Below, one piece after another: positions 38,816 through 50,344 of a stretch of 64,000 nucleotides of DNA. The notes below the pieces were generated by a model. It was not told the origin of the DNA. It saw only the letters and a list, made by a program, of their open reading frames with translations, and ran no database searches. Source of the DNA: Frateuria_A yonginensis (GTDB lineage: Bacteria; Pseudomonadota; Gammaproteobacteria; Xanthomonadales; Rhodanobacteraceae); NCBI RefSeq assembly GCF_037137055.1, contig NZ_JBBBNY010000001.1, positions 434,001-498,000 of the forward strand, given 5' to 3'. Position numbers and translations under genes: made by a program. Every line of letters begins with the position of its first letter. The first letter of the stretch is position 1.

Positions 38816-38895
38816 CGCACGCCCGCTCACCCGCGCGGCGCCCCCACGGCGCGCGGGCCGGCCGCTCTTCCACATCGACCTGACAGGCGGCCATG

Positions 38896-38934
38896 CGCCG
38901 CGCCGGTTTCCCCAGGCCGGCGCGGCGTTTTTTT
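38896..38934 (+). terminator. Rho-independent terminator after DUF2884 copy 2
   Basis: A perfect 11-bp stem (38896-38906 with 38917-38927, CGCCGCGCCGG and its complement) with a 10-nt loop is followed by seven T. This is the clearest terminator in the window and ends the 33.1-38.8 kb run. Confidence 0.85.
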
Positions 38935-39010
38935 GACCTGCGTGCGCATCGGAGGCTTGCCGGCGCATGGCCTGCTAGGCTTGGCCGCCGGTTCGACTGC
39001 GGAGCCACCG

Positions 39011-39850
39011 ATGCCCGACCTGCTTGCCCGGATCCATTTCTCCGAAAGCGCCACCCGGCTGGCCATCAACGTGCTGGTCGCACTGCTGATCCTGCTGGTC
39101 GGCACCTGGCTTGCCGCGCGCCTGGCCAACATCGTGCAGCGGGCCATGCAGCGGGCCAGCGTGGACGCCACGCTGGTGGGATTCCTGCGCAACCTGATCT
39201 ACGGCGTGCTGGTGGCGGTGCTGGTGGTCAGTGCGCTGATCACCGCCGGCGTGCCGTCCGCGCCGCTGGTCGCCGCGCTCGGCGCCAGCGGGCTGGCCAT
39301 CGGCCTGGCCCTGCAGGGCTCGCTCAGCAACCTGGCCTGGGGTGTGCTGCTGATCGTGTTCCGGCCGTTCCGCGCCGGCGACTTCGTGCATGCCGGCGGT
39401 CTGGACGGTACGGTCGAGTCGGTCAACCTGATGTACACGCTGCTGGTCCTGCCCGACAACCGCGAAGCGATCGTGCCCAACGCCAAGATCGGCGCCGACG
39501 CGATCATCAACGCCAACCGCCGCGGCACGCGCCGGTTCGAGCTGAAGGTGGGGATCGGCTACAAGGACGACATCGGCCAGGCCATCCGCGAAGTGGAGAA
39601 ACTGTTCGCGGCCGATCCGCTGATCCTCAAGGACCCGCCGCCCAGCGTGGTGACCGGCGCCCTGAGCGAGAGCTCGGTGGACCTGATCATCCGAGGCTGG
39701 GCCCGCAGCGGCGACTGGTGGGTCGCGCAGACCGACCTGCTGCGACGGATCAAGGAGAGCTTCGCCCAGGCCGGCATCAGCATTCCGTTCCCGCAGCGGG
39801 AGCTGACGGTGGTGCAAGGCTCGCTGCCGACCGGCAAGCCGGCCGGCTGA
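39011..39850 (+). CDS. Small-conductance mechanosensitive channel (MscS family), copy 1
   Basis: This 279-residue MscS protein has three membrane helices, with the pore helix ALGASGLAIGLALQGSLSNLAWG rich in Gly/Ala. The beta domain contains FRAGDFV and VPNAKIG. Length is usual for MscS. GGAG precedes the ATG. It protects against hypo-osmotic shock. A second MscS is at 46380. Confidence 0.9.
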   Translation: MPDLLARIHFSESATRLAINVLVALLILLVGTWLAARLANIVQRAMQRASVDATLVGFLRNLIYGVLVAVLVVSALITAGVPSAPLVAALGASGLAIGLALQGSLSNLAWGVLLIVFRPFRAGDFVHAGGLDGTVESVNLMYTLLVLPDNREAIVPNAKIGADAIINANRRGTRRFELKVGIGYKDDIGQAIREVEKLFAADPLILKDPPPSVVTGALSESSVDLIIRGWARSGDWWVAQTDLLRRIKESFAQAGISIPFPQRELTVVQGSLPTGKPAG

Positions 39851-39915
39851 GCGCCGGTACGCAACCGGATGCGCCGGGCGTTCCGCGATCGAGCCGGGCG
39901 GCAGGCGGCTTCGGC

Positions 39916-42900
39916 TCACTGCAGCGTCACGGCACGGCGGTTGTCGCCGGAGACGCGGTCGATCAGCTCGTTGTAGGGGTCGATGCCGGCCTCGGCCGGT
40001 TCGCCCCGGACCGTCACCGTAATGCTGCTGTCGCCCGCGGGCAGCAGGCGCTTCTCCAGGTACAGCGGCTCGCCGTCACGACCCCGGGCGATCGCTGCGG
40101 CGAACACGCCGATGTCCACCGGGACATCCGGCGCGGCGGGCGTCTCGCGGCCCTGCCCGTCGACGTGGACCTTGCCCGCGTGCACCGTCAGCGTCACCTC
40201 GTAGCGGCCGTCGGGCAGCCTGCGGGCGGAGGCGTCGTTGATCCGGTTGTCGAACAGCGTGATGTCCCAGAACAGGTCGTCGAGCAGGCCCTTCCACCTC
40301 GGATCGAGGCCGCGGACGAGCGTGTCCATGAACTCCCGCGAGCTGGCGTACGGCGGGCCGCGGAAACGCCAGTCGAGCAGGAAACGCCGGAGCAGCCCGT
40401 CGACGGTGGCCTCGCCGACGTAGTCCTGCAGCGCGTAGAACACCAGCGAGCCCTTGTGGTAGTGGATGTACTGCTGGTCCTCCACCCTCGCCAGCGGCTG
40501 CTCGGCGACCTTCTCGGTAGCGCGGCTCATCAGGTACTTGTCCAGCTCGTACTTGAGGAAGCGGCGCATCTGCCCGGCGCCGTACCGGTGCTTCATCACC
40601 ATCAGCGCCGCGTACTGCGCCAGGCCCTCGCTCAGCATGGTCGAACCCTGCATGTCCGCGCCGATCACCTGGTGCGCCCACCACTGGTGGGCCACTTCGT
40701 GCGCGGTCACGTAGTAGACGTAGTCGATCTTCGACGGGTCGCGCAGGTCGGCGATGAAGCCCACGGCTTCCGAGTAGGGGACGGTGTTGGCGAAGGACTG
40801 TGCGATCTGCCGGTAGTTGGGGAACTCGAGGATGCGCAGCTGGCGGAACTGGTAAGGCGTGAAATGCGCCTGGCCGTAGGCGAGCGCGTCCCTGGCCGCC
40901 TGGATCATGCGCCCCACGTTCCACGGATGGGCCGGGTCGTAGTAGACCTCGATCTCGATGCCGTTCCAGCGCGCCCTGCGCACGGCGTAGCGGGCCGACA
41001 GCCAGGCGTAGTAGCCCAGCATGGGTCGGTCCATGGCGTAGTGGAAGTAGCGACGCCCACCCGCGGTCCAGCTGCGGGTGAGGTAGCCGGGTGCCAGCGC
41101 GATCTGGTCGGCGGCGGTGGAGACCGTGGTCTCGAAGTCGATCCAGTCGGTGTCGTTGGTGACGTAGTTGTCGCCGCGCGCCCGCGGGTCGTCCAGCGAG
41201 GGCATGCGCGGCACGTCCGGTGGCAGGCCGTACCGGCGCCGGTCACCACGGTCGCTGAGCTGGCGGTCGGCCTGGTAGCCGAAGTGCGGCAGCACGCGAC
41301 TGTCGAAGAAGCTGCCGTTGCCGACCAGGAACTGGCCCTGCGGCTCGTTGGTGAAGCCGCGCGGGGCGTACTCCAGGTCGAACGCGAAGTCCATCGAGGC
41401 GCCCGGCGGCAGCGGCGTGCGCAGGCGGTAGATGGCGTAGCCCAGCCGCCGGTCCTCTTTGACCGTGGTGTGCGCGGCGAAGCGCAGCGCCTTCACCGTG
41501 AAGTCGGTATCGAAGTTCACGTGCAGCGTGTCGATCGGCAGCGGATGGCGGTTGACCAGCGTGTAGTGGCCGCGGATCGCCAGATGCCGTGCGTACGGGT
41601 CGATGTCGACCTCGGTCCTCACCGCGCTGATGCGCGGTTGCGGCACGTCCCTGTATCGGGCATGGGCCTTTTCGTAATCGGCGCGCTTGCGCGTGGCCTG
41701 CGCGCCGGACTCGTAGTGGTTGAGCACTTCGGTGTTGTAGAAGATCCACGCCCCGGTCGCGGCGAAGCCGGCCAATGCGAGCGCCAGCGCGATCACGGTC
41801 GGCCGGCGCAGCCGCGCGCGCGCCTCGTGCAGGCGCTCGCGCCAGGTCTGCCCGGTGCCGCGCACGTGGAACAGCGCCGCCACGATCAGCAGCGCGGCGG
41901 CCGCGAATGCCCAGTAGAGCTCGAACCACAGCGTTCCCGCCAGGAAGTGGCCGAAGCCGTTCATGTCCGAATACGGCAGTTCGGGCGCGTGGCCGTAGAT
42001 CAGCAGGTTGCGTTCCCAGTGCAGCAGCGGGAAGCCGATGACCGAAACCACCAGCCAGACGATGCCTAGCAGGTAGCCGGTGAACTTGCTGCCGGACAGC
42101 GTCTGCAGGAACAGCATCAGCGCGGCCAGCAGCAGGTACGGCGCGCCATCGAGCGCCAGCCTGGCCAGGTACAGGCCGGGCTCCAGCCGCGTGTGGCCGT
42201 GGCCGAGCTGCCAGGCGATGCCGACCAGGTCGCCGGCCAGCAGGTAGATCAGTACCACCGCCGCCAGCGCCAGCCACTGCGAGGCGAGCGCCATGCCGTC
42301 CGGCAACGGGAAGGCGTCGACCACCTCGGCGGTGCGCCGGTCGCGCTCGCGCCAGGCCAGTTCGCCGGCGTAGAAGGTCACGATGATCGCCAGCAGCCAG
42401 TGGTAGCTCCCCTGCACCGTCTCCAGCACCGCGTGGGTGACCGGGTAGATCGGCGTGCCGTAGAAGTCGCTGGCGAAGGCCAGCGCGAACAGCAGGTTGA
42501 CCAGGCCGAAGGCCAGCATCACCAGGAACGGCACGCCGCGCAGCACGCTCGCCACGTCGAAGGCGAGCAAGGCACGCAGTTGCACCAGCCGCGCGCGTCG
42601 GTCGTAGGCCAGCCGCACCGCCGGCAGCGCGATGCGCGGCATGCCGGCCACCGGGCGCAGCAGCGGCGGTTCCGCGCGCCGCCGGCGCCGCGGCAGGCGC
42701 ACGCCTTCGCGATCGGCGCGGAACAGTGCGAACGCGACGCCGGCCAGCGCCCCCGACACGCCCAGCCAGAGCAGCCGGTTCCACAGCAGCAATCCCTCCA
42801 GCGCCGGCAGGCGGTGGTTGAGCTCCGCGGCCGACCAGTAGCGCGTGACGATCGCCAGCGTGCGGTTCGCGAACGGGTCCAGCATGGCGGCCAGCACGTG

Positions 42901-43503
42901 GTGGTCGACGTTGCGCATCAGCAGCCCTGTCAGCGACAGCAGCACGATGAAGACGATCACGCCGATGTAGGTGGCCAGCAGCGAGCGCGTGGCGGTGGCC
43001 AGCAGGAACAGCAGCGAGGCCACGAACAGCATGTCCGGCAGCACCAGCACGCCGAGCGCCCAGGCGTAGCCATGCCAGTCGGCCGGGCCCAGCCGGGCCG
43101 GGTCGATCCACGGCATCGCGCCGCCCAGCGCGACACCCAGCGCCACCGCCAGCATGATCGCCACCGAGGCAGCGTAGCCGGCGGCCAGCCGGCCGCCCAG
43201 GTAGGCGCCGCGGCGCACCGGGGTGGCGAACACCAGTTCGGCCGTGCCATGGTCGAAGTCGCGCAGCGCCGCGCCGGCCACGAACACGCCGCCGGCCAGC
43301 ATGCCGAACACCGTGAAGGCGGCGATCAGGCGCACGATGACCATCGGCGCGTTGCGCAGCACGTTGCCGCTGGCTCCGCCGATGGCCACGGCGTCGGTGC
43401 AGGCCACCGTGAAGGCTAGCGCGCCGAACGCGAGGGCGACGATCCAGAACAGCGGCGCGCGCCACTGCTGGCGCCACTCGAAGCGGAAGATCTCCAGCAG
43501 CAT
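39916..43503 (-). CDS. ABC-2 permease fused to M1 (gluzincin) peptidase
   Basis: This 1195-residue protein joins about twelve membrane segments (about 15-545) of ABC-2 type permease to an M1-like peptidase (about 620-1195). The peptidase has HEVAH at 935-939 and a glutamate at 959 in LSEGLAQY. The usual GxMEN exopeptidase motif is replaced by TVPYSEAVGF, and the loop to the glutamate is one residue longer than in classic M1. It starts 1 bp after the ATPase gene, so they form one transporter. Similar fusions occur in Bacteroidetes and Xanthomonadales, with unknown substrate. An outward-facing peptidase coupled to transport is inferred. Confidence 0.88.
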   Translation of the reverse strand: MLLEIFRFEWRQQWRAPLFWIVALAFGALAFTVACTDAVAIGGASGNVLRNAPMVIVRLIAAFTVFGMLAGGVFVAGAALRDFDHGTAELVFATPVRRGAYLGGRLAAGYAASVAIMLAVALGVALGGAMPWIDPARLGPADWHGYAWALGVLVLPDMLFVASLLFLLATATRSLLATYIGVIVFIVLLSLTGLLMRNVDHHVLAAMLDPFANRTLAIVTRYWSAAELNHRLPALEGLLLWNRLLWLGVSGALAGVAFALFRADREGVRLPRRRRRAEPPLLRPVAGMPRIALPAVRLAYDRRARLVQLRALLAFDVASVLRGVPFLVMLAFGLVNLLFALAFASDFYGTPIYPVTHAVLETVQGSYHWLLAIIVTFYAGELAWRERDRRTAEVVDAFPLPDGMALASQWLALAAVVLIYLLAGDLVGIAWQLGHGHTRLEPGLYLARLALDGAPYLLLAALMLFLQTLSGSKFTGYLLGIVWLVVSVIGFPLLHWERNLLIYGHAPELPYSDMNGFGHFLAGTLWFELYWAFAAAALLIVAALFHVRGTGQTWRERLHEARARLRRPTVIALALALAGFAATGAWIFYNTEVLNHYESGAQATRKRADYEKAHARYRDVPQPRISAVRTEVDIDPYARHLAIRGHYTLVNRHPLPIDTLHVNFDTDFTVKALRFAAHTTVKEDRRLGYAIYRLRTPLPPGASMDFAFDLEYAPRGFTNEPQGQFLVGNGSFFDSRVLPHFGYQADRQLSDRGDRRRYGLPPDVPRMPSLDDPRARGDNYVTNDTDWIDFETTVSTAADQIALAPGYLTRSWTAGGRRYFHYAMDRPMLGYYAWLSARYAVRRARWNGIEIEVYYDPAHPWNVGRMIQAARDALAYGQAHFTPYQFRQLRILEFPNYRQIAQSFANTVPYSEAVGFIADLRDPSKIDYVYYVTAHEVAHQWWAHQVIGADMQGSTMLSEGLAQYAALMVMKHRYGAGQMRRFLKYELDKYLMSRATEKVAEQPLARVEDQQYIHYHKGSLVFYALQDYVGEATVDGLLRRFLLDWRFRGPPYASSREFMDTLVRGLDPRWKGLLDDLFWDITLFDNRINDASARRLPDGRYEVTLTVHAGKVHVDGQGRETPAAPDVPVDIGVFAAAIARGRDGEPLYLEKRLLPAGDSSITVTVRGEPAEAGIDPYNELIDRVSGDNRRAVTLQ

Positions 43504-43504
43504 C

Positions 43505-44389
43505 TCAGGCCGCCAGCACCGTCGCCTGGGCACGCAGGCGGCCGAAGTAGACATCCTCCAGATCCGGCGCCACCGGCTCGAAACCGGCTTCCGGGCGCTG
43601 GTCCGCGAGCACGTGCAGCAGGGTGCGGCCGCCGGCCAGGCGGGTGGACAGGATGGTCATGCGGGCGCGGTAGTGGTCCAGTTCCGCCTTGTCGATGGTG
43701 CGCCGCCAGACGCGCCCGTCCAGGTTGCGGATCGCCTCGCGCGGCTCGCCGCTGAGCAGAACCTGGCCCTGGCCGAGGATCGCCATGCGCGGGCACAGGT
43801 CGGTGACGTCGGCGACGATGTGGGTGGACAGGATCACCACCACCTTCTCGCCGATCTCGGCCAGCAGGTTGAGGAAGCGGTTGCGCTCCTCCGGGTCCAG
43901 GCCCGCGGTCGGCTCGTCGACGATCACCAGCCGGGGCGAGCCGATCAGCGCCTGGGCGATGCCGAAACGCTGGCGCATGCCGCCGGAAAAGCTCCCGAGG
44001 CGGCGCTTGCGCACGTCCCACAGGTTGACCTGGCGCAGCAGCGCCTCGACCAGCTCGCGGCGCTCGCCGCGGGCGGTGACGCCCTTGAGCACGGCGAAAT
44101 GCTCGAGCATGGCCTCCGCCGACACCTTCGGGTACACCCCGAACTCCTGCGGCAGGTAGCCCAGCAGGCGGCGGGTGGCCGGCTTGTCGGCCAGCAGGTC
44201 CCTGCCGTCGAGCTCGATGCTGCCCTGGTCGGGATCCTGCAGGGTGGCGATGGTGCGCATCAGCGAGGACTTGCCGGCCCCGTTCGGCCCGAGCAGGCCG
44301 AACATGCCCTGCGGGATGTCCAGGTCGATGCCGCGCAGCGCGCGCACGCCGTTGGCGTAGGTCTTGGACAGTTGGCGGATGGTCAGCAT
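43505..44389 (-). CDS. ABC transporter ATP-binding protein
   Basis: This 294-residue ATPase has Walker A GPNGAGKS (34-41), Q-loop PQEFG, the signature FSGGM (134-138) and Walker B LVIVDEP (154-160). It drives the permease-peptidase fusion encoded 1 bp downstream. The extended C-terminus (about 215-294) is typical of ABC-2 exporters. The ATG at 44389 is followed closely by the conserved start MLTIRQLSKTY. Confidence 0.92.
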   Translation of the reverse strand: MLTIRQLSKTYANGVRALRGIDLDIPQGMFGLLGPNGAGKSSLMRTIATLQDPDQGSIELDGRDLLADKPATRRLLGYLPQEFGVYPKVSAEAMLEHFAVLKGVTARGERRELVEALLRQVNLWDVRKRRLGSFSGGMRQRFGIAQALIGSPRLVIVDEPTAGLDPEERNRFLNLLAEIGEKVVVILSTHIVADVTDLCPRMAILGQGQVLLSGEPREAIRNLDGRVWRRTIDKAELDHYRARMTILSTRLAGGRTLLHVLADQRPEAGFEPVAPDLEDVYFGRLRAQATVLAA

Positions 44390-44596
44390 GCGCTCGGGTT
44401 CCTCCGCGCCGCCCTGAGCGGCGCCGGGGCAGCATAGGGGCCGTCTCCCGGCGGGCGCATCGGCACAAGGTCATGCATGCCGGATGGCCCATGCGGTTCG
44501 CGAGGCTACGCGGCGGGCGGCCGTTCGCTATCATGGGAGACCTTGCGCGGCCGCCATCCCCCGGGCGGCACGCCCTCGCCATCCGCAGGAGACCCC

Positions 44597-46369
44597 ATGG
44601 CCGACCTCAAAGAAGCGCGCGTCCCCGATATCGGCGGCCACGACAACGTTCCCGTGATCGAGGTGCTGGTGAAGCCCGGCGACCGCGTGGAGAAGGAACA
44701 GAGCCTGATCACGCTGGAATCGGACAAGGCCACCATGGAAGTGCCGGCCCCGTTCGCCGGCACGGTGAAGGAGGTCAAGCTGAAGGTCGGTGACGAGGTG
44801 TCCGAGGGGGCGCTGATCGCCATCATCGAAGCCACCGGGGAAGCCGGCGCCGCTCCCTCCGCGGCTGATGCGACGGCCGCGCCGGCCGCCGCGCCGCTCG
44901 CCTCCGACCGGCAGGCGAAAGCCGCCGAACCCGGCACCGGCAAGGGCGCTGTCGACGAGGCCGCGCCGGCGCCGCCCGCGGCCACGGCGCCGCCGGCCGG
45001 CGGTGGTGTGCGCGAGGCGCGCGTGCCCGACATCGGCGGTCACGAGAACGTGCCGGTGATCGAGGTGCTGGTGAAGCCCGGCGACACCGTCGCCAAGGAC
45101 CAGAGCCTGATCACGCTGGAGTCGGACAAGGCCACCATGGAAGTGCCCGCACCGTTCGCGGGCGTGGTGAAGGAACTCAAGCTCAAGGTGGGCGACGAGG
45201 TCTCCGAGGGCGCGGTCATCGCGCTGATCGAGACCGGCGCGGCGGCGCCCGCGCCGGCATCGCCGCCGGCGCCCTCGTCCTCGCCCGATGCGCAATCGGC
45301 GACCGGCCTGCCGGTCAGCGGCGGCGGCCCGAAGGCGCCCGAGCAGCCCGCGCCGGTCGGCGGCCGCGGCGTGCAGCCGGGCAACGTGCCCGAGGGCGAC
45401 GTGCGCCCGCAGGCGCGCCCGCCGTTCGACGGCAAGCTGGTCATGCCCGGGGACGCGCCCTACGCCAGCCCGGCGATCCGCGCCTTCGCGCGCGAGCTCG
45501 GCGTGGACATCCACCAGGTCAAGGGCACCGGCCGCGGCGGGCGCATCCAGCGCGAGGACGTCAGCGCCTACGTCAAGCACGCGCTGGCCTCGGGCGCGCG
45601 CCCGGTGCAGGGTGCGCCGGTGGCGGCCGCCGGCGGGCTCAACCTGCTGCCCTGGCCCAAGGTGGACTTCGCCAAGTTCGGTCCGGTCGAGGAGAAGCCG
45701 CTCACCCGCATCCAGAAGATCTCGGGCGCCAACCTGGCGCGCAACTGGGCGATGATCCCGCACGTCACCCAGCACGAGGACGCGGACATCACCGAGCTGG
45801 AGGCCTTCCGCAAGCAGCTCGGCGCCGAGAACAAGGATCTCAAGATCACCCCGCTGGTGTTCCAGATCAAGGCGGTGGTGGCGGCGCTGAAGCAGTTCCC
45901 GCAGTTCAACGCCTCACTCGACGAGACCGGCGAGAAGCTCATCCTCAAGAAGTACTTCCACATCGGCATCGCGGTGGACACGCCCGACGGCCTGGTGGTG
46001 CCGGTGATCCGCGACTGTGACCAGAAGGGCCTGCTGGACCTCGCCCGCGAACTGGGCGAGATCTCGAAGAAGGCGCGCGAGAAGAAGCTCGGCCCCAACG
46101 AGATGTCCGGCGGCTGCTTCTCGATCTCCTCGCTGGGCGGCATCGGCGGCACCGCGTTCACGCCGATCGTCAATGCGCCGGAGGTGGCGATCCTCGGCGT
46201 GTCCAAGGCGCAGATCAAGCCGGTGTGGAACGGCAAGGAGTTCGCGCCGCGGCTGATGCTGCCGCTGTCGCTCTCCTACGACCACCGCGTGATCGACGGC
46301 GCGCTCGCCGCGCGCTTCGCCGCGTTCCTCGCCAACCAGCTCGGCGACATCCGCCGCCTGCTGCTCTGA
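44597..46369 (+). CDS. aceF: Pyruvate dehydrogenase E2, dihydrolipoyl acetyltransferase
   Basis: This 590-residue E2 has two lipoyl domains with modified lysines K44 and K178 (both in ESDKATMEVP). Alanine/proline linkers, a peripheral subunit-binding domain (about 288-330, YASPAIRAFARELGV) and a catalytic domain with LSYDHRVIDGA follow. It transfers the acetyl group to CoA. AGGAG lies 5 nt before the ATG. A TATCAT box at 44529 is a candidate -10. It is followed by an MscS gene and lpdA. Confidence 0.97.
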   Translation: MADLKEARVPDIGGHDNVPVIEVLVKPGDRVEKEQSLITLESDKATMEVPAPFAGTVKEVKLKVGDEVSEGALIAIIEATGEAGAAPSAADATAAPAAAPLASDRQAKAAEPGTGKGAVDEAAPAPPAATAPPAGGGVREARVPDIGGHENVPVIEVLVKPGDTVAKDQSLITLESDKATMEVPAPFAGVVKELKLKVGDEVSEGAVIALIETGAAAPAPASPPAPSSSPDAQSATGLPVSGGGPKAPEQPAPVGGRGVQPGNVPEGDVRPQARPPFDGKLVMPGDAPYASPAIRAFARELGVDIHQVKGTGRGGRIQREDVSAYVKHALASGARPVQGAPVAAAGGLNLLPWPKVDFAKFGPVEEKPLTRIQKISGANLARNWAMIPHVTQHEDADITELEAFRKQLGAENKDLKITPLVFQIKAVVAALKQFPQFNASLDETGEKLILKKYFHIGIAVDTPDGLVVPVIRDCDQKGLLDLARELGEISKKAREKKLGPNEMSGGCFSISSLGGIGGTAFTPIVNAPEVAILGVSKAQIKPVWNGKEFAPRLMLPLSLSYDHRVIDGALAARFAAFLANQLGDIRRLLL

Positions 46370-46379
46370 CGGGCCGGTG

Positions 46380-47441
46380 ATGGGCCGGCTTGCCGTCCAG
46401 CCCGCGCCCGCCCCGGTGTCCGCGCCGGGGCCGGCCCAGCACGGACTGGGACAGGTCGCCACGTGGCTCGACTGGGGCGTCGCGGTGGGCGGCATCCGCC
46501 TGACCGTCGGCTCGCTGCTGGGCGCGCTGCTGGTGCTGATGGTGTTCCTGGTCGGCTCGGTGCTGCTGCGGCGGTTGCTCAACCGCTACGGTCAGAGCCA
46601 TCACGGCATCAACCAGTCCTCGTTGTACACGGTGCAGCGGCTGCTGCACTACGTGATGCTGGTGATCGGCGTGCTGTGGGCGCTGAGCGTGGCCGGCGTG
46701 CCGGTAGCGAAGATGACCGTCTTCGCGGGCGCGATCGGCGTCGGCCTGGGTTTCGGCCTGCAGGCGATCTTCAACAACTTCGTATCCGGGCTGATCCTGC
46801 TGTTCGAGCGCAGTCTCAAGGTCGGGGATTTCGTGGAGCTCGCCTCGGGCGTGCACGGTACCGTGCGCGACATCTATATCCGCGCCACGCGCATCTCGAC
46901 CAACGACAACATCGACATCCTGGTGCCCAACTCCGAATTCGTCAGCGGTCGCGTGGTGAACTGGACCCTGCGCGAGGTGGCGCGGCGGCAGAAGATCCCG
47001 TTCGGCGTGGCCTACGGCACCGACAAGGAACTGGTCAAGAAGGCGGCGCTCGAAGCGGCGGCCGCCGTGCCGTTCACGCTTTGCCAGGACGGGCCCCGCG
47101 GGCCACAGGTGTGGCTGACCGGGTTCGGCGAATCGTCGCTCGATTTCCAGCTCGTGGTCTGGCTCACCGCCGAGGCCACGCGTCGCCCGGGTTCGGTCGC
47201 CGCGGCCTACAACTGGGCGCTGCACACCGCGCTGGAGAAATACGGCATCGAGATCCCGTTCCCGCAGCGCGACCTGCATGTGAAGAGCTGGCCCGATTCG
47301 CGCGTTGCGGCCAGCGCGCCTGCGCATCCGCAGCAGCCACCCGATCCGAGCGGAAACGATGCCGCGCGCGACGTACAGCGCGAGATCGCCGAATCCGCTG
47401 CCGCCTCCCAATCCCCAGCCGGCGCCGTTCTCCCGCGCTGA
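46380..47441 (+). CDS. Mechanosensitive channel (MscS family), copy 2, inside the aceF-lpdA interval
   Basis: This 353-residue MscS protein has three membrane helices; the pore helix region FAGAIGVGLGFGLQAIFNNFVSG and beta-domain LKVGDFVEL and VPNSEFVSG are conserved. It ends in a low-complexity tail of about 40 residues. It starts 10 bp after the aceF stop and ends 22 bp before lpdA, so it is probably in their operon. A GTG one codon upstream is an alternative start; no clear Shine-Dalgarno is seen. Confidence 0.88.
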   Translation: MGRLAVQPAPAPVSAPGPAQHGLGQVATWLDWGVAVGGIRLTVGSLLGALLVLMVFLVGSVLLRRLLNRYGQSHHGINQSSLYTVQRLLHYVMLVIGVLWALSVAGVPVAKMTVFAGAIGVGLGFGLQAIFNNFVSGLILLFERSLKVGDFVELASGVHGTVRDIYIRATRISTNDNIDILVPNSEFVSGRVVNWTLREVARRQKIPFGVAYGTDKELVKKAALEAAAAVPFTLCQDGPRGPQVWLTGFGESSLDFQLVVWLTAEATRRPGSVAAAYNWALHTALEKYGIEIPFPQRDLHVKSWPDSRVAASAPAHPQQPPDPSGNDAARDVQREIAESAAASQSPAGAVLPR

Positions 47442-47463
47442 GCGACCAACCAAGGATCCATCC

Positions 47464-49263
<1,800 letters not shown>

Positions 49264-49272
49264 TCGCGAAGC

Positions 49273-49307
49273 ACGAAGGGCCCGGGCCATTCCCGGGCTC
49301 TTCGTTT
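49273..49307 (+). terminator. Terminator after lpdA
   Basis: A 14-bp stem (49273-49286 with 49292-49305; one G-T pair) has a 5-nt loop and is followed by TTC. It ends the aceF-MscS-lpdA operon. The U run is short. Confidence 0.7.
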
Positions 49308-49634
49308 CATGGTCGGTCAACAGGAGGGCGGCGGCAGCAAGGGGCCGTCCTGACCCGGGTAGGCCGGCGCGCGTCTGTGCGGGCGAGCGCTTGATAGCCG
49401 TCCCGACCCTCAGGCGCGCGGCCGCGCCAGCCGACCAGCGTCGGTGCGGGTCGAAGCGGGTGTATTGCCACCAGGTCCGAGCCGCCGCGAGCGCTGCAGC
49501 GCCGCTGCAGGCCGTTCGTGATGGCGGCATGCCAGGCGCGGTTCGCGAGGTACGAGGCACTGCGGACCGGGTGCGCCGGCCAGACCGTGGCGCGTGGGCC
49601 AGCGTTCGATGTGGCGATCGCTTGCGGCTTGCGC
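49308..49634. other. 327-base intergenic stretch with no recognisable gene
   Basis: I see no convincing gene between the lpdA terminator and the next stop. A minus-strand frame runs through it into the following gene, but its composition (Arg, Pro, Thr rich) fits a chance GC-rich frame. No tRNA, REP or clear repeat is seen. Confidence 0.5.
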
Positions 49635-50324
49635 TCAGTCACCGGCCCGGGCACTGCCCGCGGCCGTGCCGTGCAACGCCGGCGCGATCCGGCGGGCCGC
49701 ACCCTGCAGGTGGGAGACTTCCGAGTCGAGCATCATCTCCATCTGCCGCAGTGATCGCAGGAAGCCGTAGGGGTCGACAGGATGGCCGGCCTGCAGATCG
49801 GTAAGGGTATCGACCAGATGGGGCGCGTCGAGCACCAGCGTCGAGTCGTGCTGCAGCCAGGTGCTCAATTCGCGCTCGGCGGTATAGGCAGCCGAATAGT
49901 GCTGCAAGGCGCTGGCATCGATCCAGCCCGCCGACTGGTCGGCGACGGCCACGTCCCAGGCGACCGTCGACAGCGTCGGCCAGTTGGCATTGAGCTGGTA
50001 GTCGGCCCGGCGGGCATGGATCCGGCGGTTGATTTCCGAGGCGTCGGCGCCGTCGGCCAGCGCCGAGGCTACCATGGTGTCCAGGGACCGCAGCGTGGCC
50101 AGCTCCTTCCGGTTGATTGCAGCGGACCGCTCGATGGCCCCGATCACCTGGCCCAGCTCCTCGTCCATGCGGCGGCTGGCTTCGGCGGCGGCGTGGCTGT
50201 GGTGCGCATGCTCGATCCACGCCTCCAGCCCCAGCGCCGTGAGGATGCTGAGCACGATCATCAGGTAGTGCTTGAGGAAATCCTTCAGCGAGTGCAGGCG
50301 GATGTTGGGCAGTTCCAGATGCAT
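49635..50324 (-). CDS. Single-pass membrane protein of unknown function
   Basis: This 229-residue protein has one membrane segment (HYLMIVLSILTALGLEAWIEH) about 25 residues in, followed by an all-helical soluble part. I recognise no family. GAGGA lies 7 nt before the ATG. It starts 20 bp downstream of dinB on the same strand and is likely cotranscribed, which could put it under DNA-damage control; no LexA site is visible. Confidence 0.75.
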   Translation of the reverse strand: MHLELPNIRLHSLKDFLKHYLMIVLSILTALGLEAWIEHAHHSHAAAEASRRMDEELGQVIGAIERSAAINRKELATLRSLDTMVASALADGADASEINRRIHARRADYQLNANWPTLSTVAWDVAVADQSAGWIDASALQHYSAAYTAERELSTWLQHDSTLVLDAPHLVDTLTDLQAGHPVDPYGFLRSLRQMEMMLDSEVSHLQGAARRIAPALHGTAAGSARAGD

Positions 50325-50344
50325 GGTGGATCCTCGTGGCCGGG

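Noticed and set aside
39916..43503. Classic aminopeptidase N assignment for the fusion protein
   Set aside because: The GxMEN exopeptidase motif is absent and half of the chain is an ABC permease, so a plain aminopeptidase call would mislead.
49307..49702. Minus-strand ORF of about 131 codons after lpdA
   Set aside because: It overlaps the 3' end of the recognised membrane protein gene and the lpdA terminator, has no ribosome site, and reads like a chance Arg/Pro-rich frame.
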